Part shown: piece after piece, positions 8,439-17,500 of the stretch | How positions within the stretch are numbered: the stretch's first letter is position 1 | How the letters are laid out: every line of letters begins with the position of its first letter | Position numbers and translations under genes: made by a program | Assembly (NCBI GenBank): GCA_039188505.1 | Contig: JBCCZC010000002.1 | Coordinates: 1 to 53,651, forward strand | Source of the DNA: JBCCZC01 sp039188505 | GTDB lineage: Bacteria; Pseudomonadota; Gammaproteobacteria; Xanthomonadales; SZUA-38 | Length of the DNA: 53,651 nucleotides | Reading direction: 5' to 3' | Notes under the pieces: generated by a model | What the model saw: the letters and a program-made list of their open reading frames with translations, nothing else | Databases searched by the model: none | Told to the model about the DNA's origin: nothing

Positions 8439-9997
8439 CAGTACTCCTCGGCCACCAGCGTGAGTTCGACCCGCGGGAGGCGGTAGTTGTAGGCGCGATT
8501 CGATTCGCCGGGTCGGCGTTCGAGTGGTGCATCGGACCCGCGACCGACCTCGCGCACGCGATTCACGTCGAGCCCGTAGGTGACCCGCAGGTAGCGACCC
8601 ACCGATTCCGCGCGGGACTGGGACAGCGTGCGGTTGGCCGTGGCGTCCCCTCGCAGTCCCGTGTGGCCGGAGATCTGTAGGCGAAAGTTCGGGTAGTGGC
8701 GCAGGTTCTCGACCGCGCGGTCCATCTCCTGCTTGCCCTCGTAGGTCAGCTCCGCCGATCCACTCTGGAACACGATGGGACGGATCTTGAGGGTACCGAC
8801 CTCGGTCAGCCCATCCCACTGGGTGTCCGACAGCGGATCGAATGCACGCGCCAGCGGATCGCCACCGGCTGGATCCGCGTCATCATCGGCGCCGAGCCCG
8901 CCGCTGAAAAGGTCGGCCACGAACTGGCTGTTCGTCAGCCGGTAGGGGTCGCCATTCGGGATCGGCGAGCGGTCGAAGTCCCCGTGTTCCACCAGGATGT
9001 CGGAGGCCGACTCGATGGCATCGACCAGCGCTTCCCCCGTCCACGCGCCGGGCTGGCGGCTGACGCCGAACCAGGTGCGTGCATTCGCGGACAGCGTGGT
9101 CCAGGCGACGCCATCAAGGAGCGCCTCGGCCTGATCCGTTGGCAGGTCGTAGTGGCGCGCGATTGCCTCGCGCAGCGCATCCGGGTTGTCGCGGAAGTAC
9201 CGCAGGGTCTTGAAGTAGCTCGTCATCAGCGCGTAGACCGCCTCCGGATCGGACTCCGACCAGCGGCGGTTCACCAGCAGGATGTCGACGATCAGCCCTT
9301 CCGTATCCGCCGTGCTGAGCACCTCCTTGATGCCGTCGAGCTGGAGCGCTCGCGACACGTCGGGCTCCCACAGGACGGCGGCATCGACCTTGTTCTCGCG
9401 CAGCAGGTCGAGGGCAGCCTCGGAGCCGTCGGTATCGACGCGCCAGGCCGCCTGCTGATCGCGCAGTAGCGGGATATCGAAGTGGACCCCGATCGACTTC
9501 AGCAGGTGCTCGCTCGGCGAATCCGGCGTCACGGCAATGAGGAAGCTTCCGCCGGCCTTCAGATCGTCGATCGAGCCGATCCGGTCGGCTCGAGAGACCA
9601 GCGCGTCACCGCCCTTGGATTCGTCGAGGACGGCGACGATGGTTGCCGGATAGCCCGCGGCGTCGCCCGCCTTCAGGTAGGAATCGACGGTGGCCACGGC
9701 CAGTTCGAGCTCCCCGCTTCGCAGCCGCTCCATGCGCCCCGCGTAGTCCGCGGCATCGTCCTCGCAGCGGAGGAGATAACCGGCCCGCCGCATGCGGCGC
9801 ACGTTCTCATCGGAGCAGAGCGGGAAGTAGCCCACCCAGTTGTCCATGCCGATCGTGATGGTGCCGCGCGTCGCGCGGGCATCGGAGGTCCCCTTCTGCT
9901 GCCAGTCCTCGTAGAGCGGCAGCAGATAGCGGCTCCCGAAAAGCACCGCGGCGGCCACGACGATGAGCGCGGCGACGATCTTGACGTGACGGTTCAA
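8438..9997 (-). CDS. Inner-membrane-anchored substrate-binding protein fused to an OmpA-like domain
   Basis: A 519-residue fusion. The start is placed at the TTG at 9997, which has AGGAG eight bases upstream and yields a short basic N-terminus followed by one uncleaved-looking helix (HVKIVAALIVVAAAVLFG). A periplasmic NMT1/TauA-like SBP domain follows at about residues 45-330 (TITIGMDNWVGYFPL, LLVNRRWSE, FKTLRYFRDNP). An OmpA_C/MotB-like domain sits at 402-519. Its LSQSRAESV helix keeps the peptidoglycan-binding arginine (R462), but the usual aspartate of GHTD is glycine (GHTG, residue 447). It starts about 20 bases after the VWA gene and ends on the coiled-coil gene's ATG. Probably it captures solute while tied to membrane and possibly cell wall. 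Confidence 0.88.
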   Translation of the reverse strand: MNRHVKIVAALIVVAAAVLFGSRYLLPLYEDWQQKGTSDARATRGTITIGMDNWVGYFPLCSDENVRRMRRAGYLLRCEDDAADYAGRMERLRSGELELAVATVDSYLKAGDAAGYPATIVAVLDESKGGDALVSRADRIGSIDDLKAGGSFLIAVTPDSPSEHLLKSIGVHFDIPLLRDQQAAWRVDTDGSEAALDLLRENKVDAAVLWEPDVSRALQLDGIKEVLSTADTEGLIVDILLVNRRWSESDPEAVYALMTSYFKTLRYFRDNPDALREAIARHYDLPTDQAEALLDGVAWTTLSANARTWFGVSRQPGAWTGEALVDAIESASDILVEHGDFDRSPIPNGDPYRLTNSQFVADLFSGGLGADDDADPAGGDPLARAFDPLSDTQWDGLTEVGTLKIRPIVFQSGSAELTYEGKQEMDRAVENLRHYPNFRLQISGHTGLRGDATANRTLSQSRAESVGRYLRVTYGLDVNRVREVGRGSDAPLERRPGESNRAYNYRLPRVELTLVAEEY

Positions 9998-10016
9998 GCG
10001 CCCTGCTCCTGTCCCA

Positions 10017-10811
10017 TCAGAAGTCGGTGATCGTGAAATCCGGCGACTCGGCCAGGACCGCGGCCAGGCCGCGCTCGAGCGCAGCCGGATCATCCGCGGC
10101 CCGGTAGGCGATCCGTCCGGGCTGGTTCAGCGAGTGACGCTCGCCGATGCAGAAGCCGATCGTATGGATGACTACCGGCGACTGCGTCAGGACGGCGTCG
10201 ACCATGCGACCCGGCTCGTAACCATCGCTCGCCTCGCCGTCCGTGATCATCACCAGGTGGTACTCGCCGTAACCGAGCTGGCGCAGCCCCTGAATGGTCA
10301 GCGCGTCGTAGCCCAGTCGAACGGCCTCGGACAACGGCGTGCCTCCGCTCGCGATGATGCTGCGGACCTGCTTCTCGAAGTCAGCGCGGTTTCCCGCGCG
10401 TAGCGGCGTCCGTTCGGACAGGCCGATGCCGTCGAAGACCGCGAGGCCGATGTTGGCGTCGTCGGGAATCTGACCGGCGAAGCGGGCGACCGCCTGCTTC
10501 GCGGCATCCATCTTCGTCAGCCCGCCCGAGCACTTGGATTCCTCCATGCTGCCGGAGCCGTCGAGCACGATGTAGTAGTTCGCGGCCGTGAGGTCGTCCG
10601 CGACCGGGACCGCCTGGTCCTCGACCAGCGGCGGCCAGGTACGGGCGAAATCGAGAGCGAACGGCGCGCCTGCACGGTTCGACGATGATGCCGTCGCGAC
10701 CTCATCGCTGGAATCCCCGCACGCCGCGAGGCCGCCGGCGATGATCAAGGTTGCGGCCGCCCGCAGCATACCCCTTCGGCTGAGCCGTCCCATTCCCTGG
10801 ACCCTCCCCAT
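10017..10811 (-). CDS. VWA-domain lipoprotein with Tat-like signal
   Basis: A 264-residue exported protein. The start is the ATG at 10811, overlapping the stop of the upstream gene as TGATG. The N-terminus carries a twin-arginine-like motif (RLSRRGML, residues 10-15), a hydrophobic core and a lipobox ending in Cys31 (GGLAAC), so a Tat-exported lipoprotein is likely. A von Willebrand factor A domain covers about residues 76-255. Its metal-ion-dependent adhesion site is complete: D84-x-S86-x-S88 in DGSGSM, T158 in GGTPLSEA and D191 in ITDGEASDG. VWA domains bind protein partners through a metal ion; the likely partners are the two SBP-OmpA proteins encoded on either side. Confidence 0.88.
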   Translation of the reverse strand: MGRVQGMGRLSRRGMLRAAATLIIAGGLAACGDSSDEVATASSSNRAGAPFALDFARTWPPLVEDQAVPVADDLTAANYYIVLDGSGSMEESKCSGGLTKMDAAKQAVARFAGQIPDDANIGLAVFDGIGLSERTPLRAGNRADFEKQVRSIIASGGTPLSEAVRLGYDALTIQGLRQLGYGEYHLVMITDGEASDGYEPGRMVDAVLTQSPVVIHTIGFCIGERHSLNQPGRIAYRAADDPAALERGLAAVLAESPDFTITDF

Positions 10812-12508
10812 CAGAGCGGCTGGAAGACCGAAGATTCGGCCTCGACCTGCACGATCCGGAACTCGACGCGCATGTTCGAGAGCCACTCGGTCTCGGTCTT
10901 CGGCGCGCACGGCTCATCGCCGCAGACGCCGGTCGCCGGCTTCGTGAGGCCCAGCCCGACTACGGCGAACTGGCTGTCGTCGAGGTTGATGCCCTGGCCC
11001 TGAGCGAAGCTCATCACGCTATCCCGCACGGCGATGGCGCGGGACATGCTCAGGTTCCGCGCCGACTGTTTGATGCGGCCGAGGATGAGCTCCGATTCGC
11101 CCGCCTTCTTCTTCCGCAGATAGCCCATCGGGTCGCTGTGCCCCTCGACGGTAATGATGGCACCGCCGTAGGTTGACGCGAGGTCGATGACCCGCTCGAA
11201 GGCCTCCTGGTAGAGATCGGACGGGAACGAGTTCTGATTCGGCTTGAAGAACACCTCGAAGCTGAAGAGCGTGCCCTCCTCGAGCGTGCCCTGCTGCTGG
11301 CGCCGCGCGACCACCGAAGCCACCTGGTCGGCGTCGAAGGTCGGCACCTCGACCTCGTCCGCCCGGGCGAGGCCGGACCGCAGCGTGTCGTAGTCCCACC
11401 CGGCCTGGTCCAGCGAACTCCGGGTGCTGAGGAGCCCCGCCTGCTGGAAGGACGACTGCAATTCGTCGGTCAACCGCGCGAGGCCACGCGGGAAGTTCGC
11501 GTTGGCGAAGAAGTCGACGTTGCCGGAGAAACCGACGAGGTTGGCATCGGCGTAGAGACCCTCGATGTCGGTGGTGGCCTGGGGGCTGTCCAGGAGCATT
11601 TCGGCCGACGTGGTGAGCGTCTGACGATAGTCGCCGGACTTGCTGCCGAAGAGGTCAGCCACGGCCTCCTCGGCCTGGAGCAACCCGCGCACGAAGCGCT
11701 CGACGATAGCGCGATTGGCCTCGAGGTAGTCCGCTCGGACGGCGTAGACGTCGGCGATGATGCGGTTGGCCGTCCGCGTTGACAGCAGAATGCGCGCGCC
11801 GGCAACCGAATCCTCGGCACCCGTCCCGACGTTGCCGCCGGAGGTGAGCGCGAGGGCGTCGGGCAGGACCACGAAGGCCGCGTCGACATCCCCAGCCTGG
11901 AGCGCCGCCATGGGGCTCGAGTCGGTCGCCGTGAGGTCCGGCAGCCAGCGGATCGTGACGTCGTTGAGGCTGAGGCCCGCATCGGCCAGGACCTTTGACA
12001 GGTAGCCGACATGCGGCCCGTAGGCCTGCAGGGCGATCCGCTTCCCCCGGAGGTCGGCGGCTTGGCGGATCGAGTCGTTCACGACCAGCGCATCACCACC
12101 TTCGGACCAGCTCAGCTGATAGATGACGACGGGGCGCGTGCGCGGATCTGCAGCGAGAGCCTCCGACGCCAGATTGATCATGCCCATGGTCCCGCGAAGG
12201 AACGGGCTTTCACCGCGCAGGTAGGCTTCCACCTGGGCCGGGAAACTGTCCTCCCGCTTGAGTTCGAGGCTCAGGCCCTGCTCGGCGAAGATGCTGCCGT
12301 TGCGCGTCCGCGCGGCATTGCCGTTCGCGTAGATCGTGGCGACGTCGGCGCCCCACGTGATCATCGGCACGCGGAGCGTGCCTGATCGTACCGATCCGAC
12401 GTCCGCCGAAACGACCTCGCGCAGCGGCGGCGATTCGACGTAGTTCGGCGCGGCCACCGCGGTCGCCGCCAGGCCGAAGCCGAGCAGCGCGGTCAGAAAT
12501 CTCTCCAT
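10811..12508 (-). CDS. Secreted substrate-binding protein fused to an OmpA-like peptidoglycan-binding domain
   Basis: First gene of the operon, 565 residues. The ATG at 12508 follows GGGGAGG by ten bases; an in-frame TTG six bases further up is possible. A signal peptide (cleavage near residue 20, AVAA) leads to an NMT1/TauA-like SBP domain at about 40-330 (TLRVPMITWGADVA, DLRGKRIALQAYGPHVGYL, FVVLPDALAL). A helical linker follows, then an OmpA-like domain at 410-565. Both residues that hold diaminopimelate in OmpA are kept: D459 in EGHSDPMG and R490 in LSMSRAIAV. The OmpA domain carries a Lys-rich insertion (YLRKKKAGE) and a Cys pair late in the chain. Predicted to be a free periplasmic or wall-bound receptor. 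Confidence 0.9.
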   Translation of the reverse strand: MERFLTALLGFGLAATAVAAPNYVESPPLREVVSADVGSVRSGTLRVPMITWGADVATIYANGNAARTRNGSIFAEQGLSLELKREDSFPAQVEAYLRGESPFLRGTMGMINLASEALAADPRTRPVVIYQLSWSEGGDALVVNDSIRQAADLRGKRIALQAYGPHVGYLSKVLADAGLSLNDVTIRWLPDLTATDSSPMAALQAGDVDAAFVVLPDALALTSGGNVGTGAEDSVAGARILLSTRTANRIIADVYAVRADYLEANRAIVERFVRGLLQAEEAVADLFGSKSGDYRQTLTTSAEMLLDSPQATTDIEGLYADANLVGFSGNVDFFANANFPRGLARLTDELQSSFQQAGLLSTRSSLDQAGWDYDTLRSGLARADEVEVPTFDADQVASVVARRQQQGTLEEGTLFSFEVFFKPNQNSFPSDLYQEAFERVIDLASTYGGAIITVEGHSDPMGYLRKKKAGESELILGRIKQSARNLSMSRAIAVRDSVMSFAQGQGINLDDSQFAVVGLGLTKPATGVCGDEPCAPKTETEWLSNMRVEFRIVQVEAESSVFQPL

Positions 12509-12540
12509 GATCAATCTGCCTCCCCATCAACAGATCGCCA

Positions 12541-12569
12541 ATGATAATGCACCTGCGAGCCGGGCTGAA
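12541..12569 (-). promoter_or_regulatory. Possible promoter of the SBP-OmpA/VWA/ABC operon
   Basis: On the minus strand TTCAGC (12569-12564) and TATCAT (12546-12541) are separated by 17 bases and lie 33 bases before the ATG of the first operon gene. The -10 matches five of six consensus bases, the -35 only three. The stretch is locally AT-richer than its surroundings. No riboswitch fold such as the guanidine ykkC leader was recognised in the roughly 115 bases between this gene and its neighbour. Confidence 0.35.
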
Positions 12570-12625
12570 TTGCCCTCAGTCAGGGTTGAAAAGCGGTAAG
12601 CGATCTAAATTGCGGCGATCGGCGC

Positions 12626-13234
12626 CTATTCAGGCCACAACGCGCTGGGATCCTGCCCCTTCCAGTCCAGATCGAGTCGCTGACTCGCATCGCTATCCGG
12701 AATCAGCGTCTTCTCGTGATTGTAGAGCGCGTGGAGCTTGAGAACCGAAAGACCCAGGCGGTTGCGTAGGTCGACAAGGGGTTCGTCGCGGAAATCTTCG
12801 ATCGGCACCATGTGGTAGTCCCGGGTCCGCTGCTCCTGACCGAAGCCGAAGCCGAGGTCGAAGATCAACAGGTCGTCTTCCGTCAGCCGGTAAGGCGGCC
12901 GGTAGAGGTAGCGAGCAAACCAATGAAACAGCTTCCGGTGGTAGTCCCGGATCCTGCTCGCTGTTCCCATCGTGAATCCGATGACGAAGGCCTCGTCCTG
13001 GGCCAGCAGACCGCGCCCCAGCAGGACGTGGATCGCGTCGTGGCGCTCGAGGGTGATCGCGCCCGGCAGGGCCACCGGCGAACTCGGATTTTCGATGAGC
13101 CGCACGAACCAGGGGATGGAGGATGCCTCCACCGCCGGGAGGCTGTCGAGGCAGTAGCCCAGGGTCAGGTGATCGTTGTCGAGTCCCGGATTCCAGTCGC
13201 GCCACTGGTGGCGCTGCGTGCGGTAGAAGCCCAT
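12626..13234 (-). CDS. Coq4-like protein
   Basis: A 202-residue soluble protein. The sequence ERHDAIHVLLGRGLLAQDEA contains H65-D66-x-x-H69 followed after exactly eleven residues by E81, the HDxxH(x)11E metal-binding signature of Coq4. Coq4 is the ubiquinone-pathway protein recently shown to replace the C1 carboxyl with a hydroxyl in eukaryotes and some bacteria. The length is close to the family size. The rest (DYHRKLFHWFARYLYRPPYR) is helical and basic, in keeping with an alpha-helical Coq4 fold. It stands alone, divergent from the RND operon, with no other ubiquinone gene in view. It may be a Coq4 paralogue of another pathway. Confidence 0.65.
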   Translation of the reverse strand: MGFYRTQRHQWRDWNPGLDNDHLTLGYCLDSLPAVEASSIPWFVRLIENPSSPVALPGAITLERHDAIHVLLGRGLLAQDEAFVIGFTMGTASRIRDYHRKLFHWFARYLYRPPYRLTEDDLLIFDLGFGFGQEQRTRDYHMVPIEDFRDEPLVDLRNRLGLSVLKLHALYNHEKTLIPDSDASQRLDLDWKGQDPSALWPE

Positions 13235-13371
13235 GGGGCGAGGCTAGCATCGATGTTCCGGGGTGTCGCCCCACGCGCCCTGCTCCCCCGCCGTCATTCG
13301 CTGCCCGTGGGCAGCAACGGCCGCGATGCCTGTGTACACTCGAACTTCGGCAACATCCGGGAAGACAGCAG

Positions 13372-14568
13372 GTGGGAAAGCCGCGCACAAGGTGGAGCGC
13401 TCCGGTCGTTCTCGCCGTCCTCGGGATCGGCCTCGGCGGCTGCGCCGAACCCGAACCGACACCGCTACCGACCGAAACCGTCGTGGTGGATCCCGCGAGA
13501 CAGGAAAACTTCGTCCTTTACGGCAATTACATCGGGGTGGCCAGGGCCTCGCTCGACGTCGAGGTGCGGGCCCGGGTCGACGGCTTCGTCGAGGAGATCG
13601 CCTTCCGCGAGGGCAGCTTCGTGAGGGAAGGCGACCTGCTCTATCGCATCGACAACCGGCCCTACGTCGCTCGCGTCAATCGCCTCCGGGCGGAAACGCA
13701 GAGCGCCCGGGCCGCCGTCAAGAAGGCCGAGCGCGACCTCGCACGGATCGAGCCGCTCTACGCCGAAGACGCCGCGAGCCAGCTCGACCTCGACGAGGCC
13801 ACCGCGGCCTACGAAACCTCCCAGGCCACCCTTGCAGCAAAGCTGGCGCAGCAGGACGAGGCCGAACTCGAGCTGGAGTTCACCGAGATTCATGCCCAGA
13901 TCTCCGGCCTCGCGGGCGCGACGCGGGTCGACGTGGGTGCGCTGGTCGGCAGCAGCGGTGATTCCCTGCTGACGACGATCAAGCGGGTCGATCCGATGTA
14001 CGTCGAGTTCCGAATGACGACGCTGGACTACCTCAATGCCCAGCGTCGCAAGCGCAGCCGCCAGGAGATCCAGCGGTCCGAAGAGGAAGGGCGCGCCGTC
14101 GAGGGCTTCGTACGAATCATCCTTCCCGACGATCAGCCCTACCTCTACTGGGGCGACATCGACTTCACCGAGCCCCAGATCAATCCCGACACGGGGACCT
14201 TTGCGGTCCGCGCAGTTGTCGGCAATCCCAACCGGGAACTGCTACCGGGTCAGTTCCTGCGCACGAAGCTCGAGCTCGACACCGTCAGTGACGCGATCAT
14301 CATCGACGAGCGCGTCATCCAGATCGAGCAGGGCGGCAGCTTCGTGATGGTTGCGATGCCCGATGACACGGTCGAGCGACGCTTCATCATCACCGGTCCG
14401 CAGCACGAGAACGACGTGGTGGTCACTTCCGGCCTCGGGGCCAATGAGCGGGTCATCGTCGAAGGTTTCCACAAGGTGCAGCACGGGCAACCCATCCAGC
14501 CCCTGACCGTCGAGGAGTACGAGCGTCGGCGCTCGGAAGAGGCCGCAGCGCCGCAGTCCGCACCGTGA
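13372..14568 (+). CDS. RND efflux periplasmic adaptor lipoprotein
   Basis: A 398-residue membrane-fusion protein of the AcrA/MexA type. The GTG at 13372, preceded by GGGAAG, gives a lipoprotein signal ending at a lipobox cysteine (LGIGLGGC). The lipoyl half-motif (VRARVDGFVEEIAFREGSF), a coiled-coil hairpin (about residues 95-160), the second lipoyl half and the beta-barrel domain (PDTGTFAVRAVVGNPN, LLPGQFLRTKLE) come in the usual order. Length matches AcrA. The stop overlaps the start of the pump gene as GTGA. With the next two genes it forms a complete three-part drug or metabolite exporter. The frame is open further upstream, but no start there gives an export signal. Confidence 0.93.
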   Translation: MGKPRTRWSAPVVLAVLGIGLGGCAEPEPTPLPTETVVVDPARQENFVLYGNYIGVARASLDVEVRARVDGFVEEIAFREGSFVREGDLLYRIDNRPYVARVNRLRAETQSARAAVKKAERDLARIEPLYAEDAASQLDLDEATAAYETSQATLAAKLAQQDEAELELEFTEIHAQISGLAGATRVDVGALVGSSGDSLLTTIKRVDPMYVEFRMTTLDYLNAQRRKRSRQEIQRSEEEGRAVEGFVRIILPDDQPYLYWGDIDFTEPQINPDTGTFAVRAVVGNPNRELLPGQFLRTKLELDTVSDAIIIDERVIQIEQGGSFVMVAMPDDTVERRFIITGPQHENDVVVTSGLGANERVIVEGFHKVQHGQPIQPLTVEEYERRRSEEAAAPQSAP

Positions 14569-17500
14569 TCGCCCGCGTCTTCATCGACCGGCCCGTGCTG
14601 GCCATGGTCGTCTCGATCGTCATCACGCTGGTCGGGGCCGTATCGGCCCTGACGCTGCCGGTCGACCAGTATCCCTACATCAACCCGCCCTCGATCGTCG
14701 TTTCGACCTCCTTCCCGGGCGCGACCGCTGTCACCGCCGCCGAGTCGGTCGCCATTCCGCTCGAGCAGGAGCTCAACGGCGTTCCGAACATGGTCTACAT
14801 GAAGTCCTCGAGCAGTAATTCGGGGTCGACGGGCATCTCCATCACCTTCGACATCGGCACCGATCCGAACCTCGCGGCCATCGATGTCCAGAATGCGGCG
14901 AAGCAGGCCGATCCCCTGCTACCCGTGGACGTCATGCAAGAGGGCGTCTCGGTCGACAAGCAGGCGACGATCGAACTGCTCAAGGTCGCCCTGACTTCCG
15001 ACGATCCCCGCTACGACGACGTCTATCTCAGCAACTTCGTGTCGATCAACGTCAACGCCGCGATCCGCCGGATCCCGGGTGTCGGACGGGTCCGGAACAC
15101 GGGTTCCCGCAGCTACGCCATGCGCCTCTGGCTCCGACCGGATCGCATGGCCGCCCACGGCCTGACCACCAGCGACGTCATCAGCGCGGTGCGCGAGCAG
15201 AACACCGAGGCAGCGGCCGGCACGATCGGGGCCCTGCCCGGCGACGCGTCGGTCAGCCTGACCACGCCGATCACGACCCAGGGCCGCCTCGAGAGCGCCG
15301 AGGCATTCAACAACATCATCGTTCGAGCGGATCCCGACGGGTCGATGATCCGGCTCCGGGACATCGGCCGGGCGGAACTGGGCGCCAGCGCCTACCGCCT
15401 CCAGTCCAAGCTGGACGGCAAGAATGCCGCCATCGCGCAGATCTACCTGCTCCCCGGCGCTAATGCCCTCGAGGTCGCGTCCCAGGTCAAGGCCACGATG
15501 GCCGAGCTGTCGAGGGGATTTCCGAACGGCATCGACTGGGTCACCTTCTACGACGCCTCGATCACCATCGAGCAGGCGATCCGGGAGGTCCTCATCACCC
15601 TGGTCCAGGCCCTCGCGCTGGTCATCTTCGTCGTCTGGCTGTTTCTTCAGAACTGGCGCGCGACGATGATTCCGGCGCTCGCGGTGCCCGTGTCGATCGT
15701 CGGAACCTTCGCGGCCATGGCGGTGTTCGGCTTCACCTTGAACACCGTCAACCTACTGGCACTCGTGCTGGCCATCGGGATCGTCGTCGACGACGCCATC
15801 GTCGTGGTCGAGAACGTCGAGCGCCTGATGAAGGACGAGGGCCTGAGTCCCCGGGATGCGACGCTTCGCGCGATGAACGAACTGTCCGGGGCGCTGGTGG
15901 CAACCTCGCTCGTGCTCGCGGCGGTCTTCGTACCCGTATCGTTCCTGGCCGGGATCACGGGCATCCTCTACCGCGAATTCGCCCTGTCGATCACCGTTGC
16001 CGTCCTGATCTCCACGGTGGTGGCGCTGAGCCTGAGCCCCGCGCTCTGCGCCCTGCTGCTCAAGCCGGAGTCAGCGCAGCCCCCGGGCTGGCTCGCCGCG
16101 GTCTTCGACCGCATCAATGCCGTGCTCGACGTCGGCGGAGCCCGCTACACGAACTGGGTACGGGCCTGCATCGTCGCGCGACGCCGGGCGTGGATCTCCT
16201 TTGCGGCCATACTGATCGGCAGCATCGCCGTGTTTCGTCTGCTCCCTACCAGCTTCATGCCCGTCGAGGACCAGGGACGGCTGTTCGTCGACATGCAGCT
16301 GCCGTCGGGACAATCCGTCGTGCGCTCGAGCGTCATGGCCGACCGGGCGGTCGAGAAGATCCTGCCCCACCCCGCAGTGAAGCACGTCTTCTCCCTCGCG
16401 GGCGAAAGCAAGCGCTCGGGGTCGGCGGATTTCGCTGCAACGCTCGAGGTCATCCTCGAGGACTGGACCCTTCGCGCGCCGGACGGCTACACGGTCGATC
16501 GTGTGCTGAGCGAGGTCGTCGACGAGCTGAACACGATGGTCGAAGCCGACGTCTATGCGTTCAAGCCCCCGGCCATCGCGGGCCTGGGCAGCGGCAGTGG
16601 CGTCGAGCTCGAGCTGCAGGATCGCGGCGGCACCCAGGCGGACCGGCTCTTCGGGCTCGCCGAGAGTTTCGTTGCCCAGCTCGAGCGGCACCCGGCCGTG
16701 GCCGACGCCTCGACCGCGGCCCAGGACGAGGTCCCGCTGCTGCAGCTGAACGTCGATCGTGCCCGGGCCAAGGCCATCGGCATTCCGTTGGCCGACATCT
16801 ACAGCACGACCAATGTCTTCACGGGATCGTCCAACGTGAGCGATTTCAACCTGTTCGGCCGCGTCTACCGGGTCAAGGCGCAGGCGGAGCCCGAGTTCCG
16901 GGATCGCGCCCAGGCGCTCCAGCACTTCCAGGTGCGGGCGTCCAGCGGTGCCATGGTGCCGCTCAGCGTCGTTGCAGACCTCGAGCAGGTCACGGGGCCA
17001 TCCTCGATCGTGCGCTACAACATGTTCTCCAGCGCCAGCATCAGCGCGACGCCGGCGGCCGGGGCCTCGTCGGGAACCGTGATCAAGGCAGCGCAGGAAC
17101 TGGCCGCGGAGATGCTGCCGCCCGGCTTCGGTTACGACTGGAGCGGCCTGACCTTCCAGGAGATCCGCTCTGCCGGTCAGATGACCATCGCCCTGGCCCT
17201 GGCCTTCGTCTTCGTATTCCTGTTCCTGGCGGCCCTGTACGAGAGCTGGACGATCCCCATCGCCGTGCTCCTGATCACCCCAATCGCGATGCTGGGCGCC
17301 CTGCTCACGGTCTGGGGTCGCGGTCTTCAGAATGACCTCTTCTTCCAGATCGCGTTCATCGCGCTGATCGGCCTGTCGGCCAAGAACTCGATCCTCATCG
17401 TCGAGTTCGCACGCCAGCTCTACGAGGAGGGCCGGGACGCAGTGGACGCGGCCATCGAATCCGCTCGCCTGCGCTTTCGACCGATTCTCATGACCGCGGT

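Noticed and set aside
13331..13340. TACACT as a -10 box of the RND operon
   Set aside because: No -35 or extended -10 motif at the right spacing, so I did not list it as a promoter.
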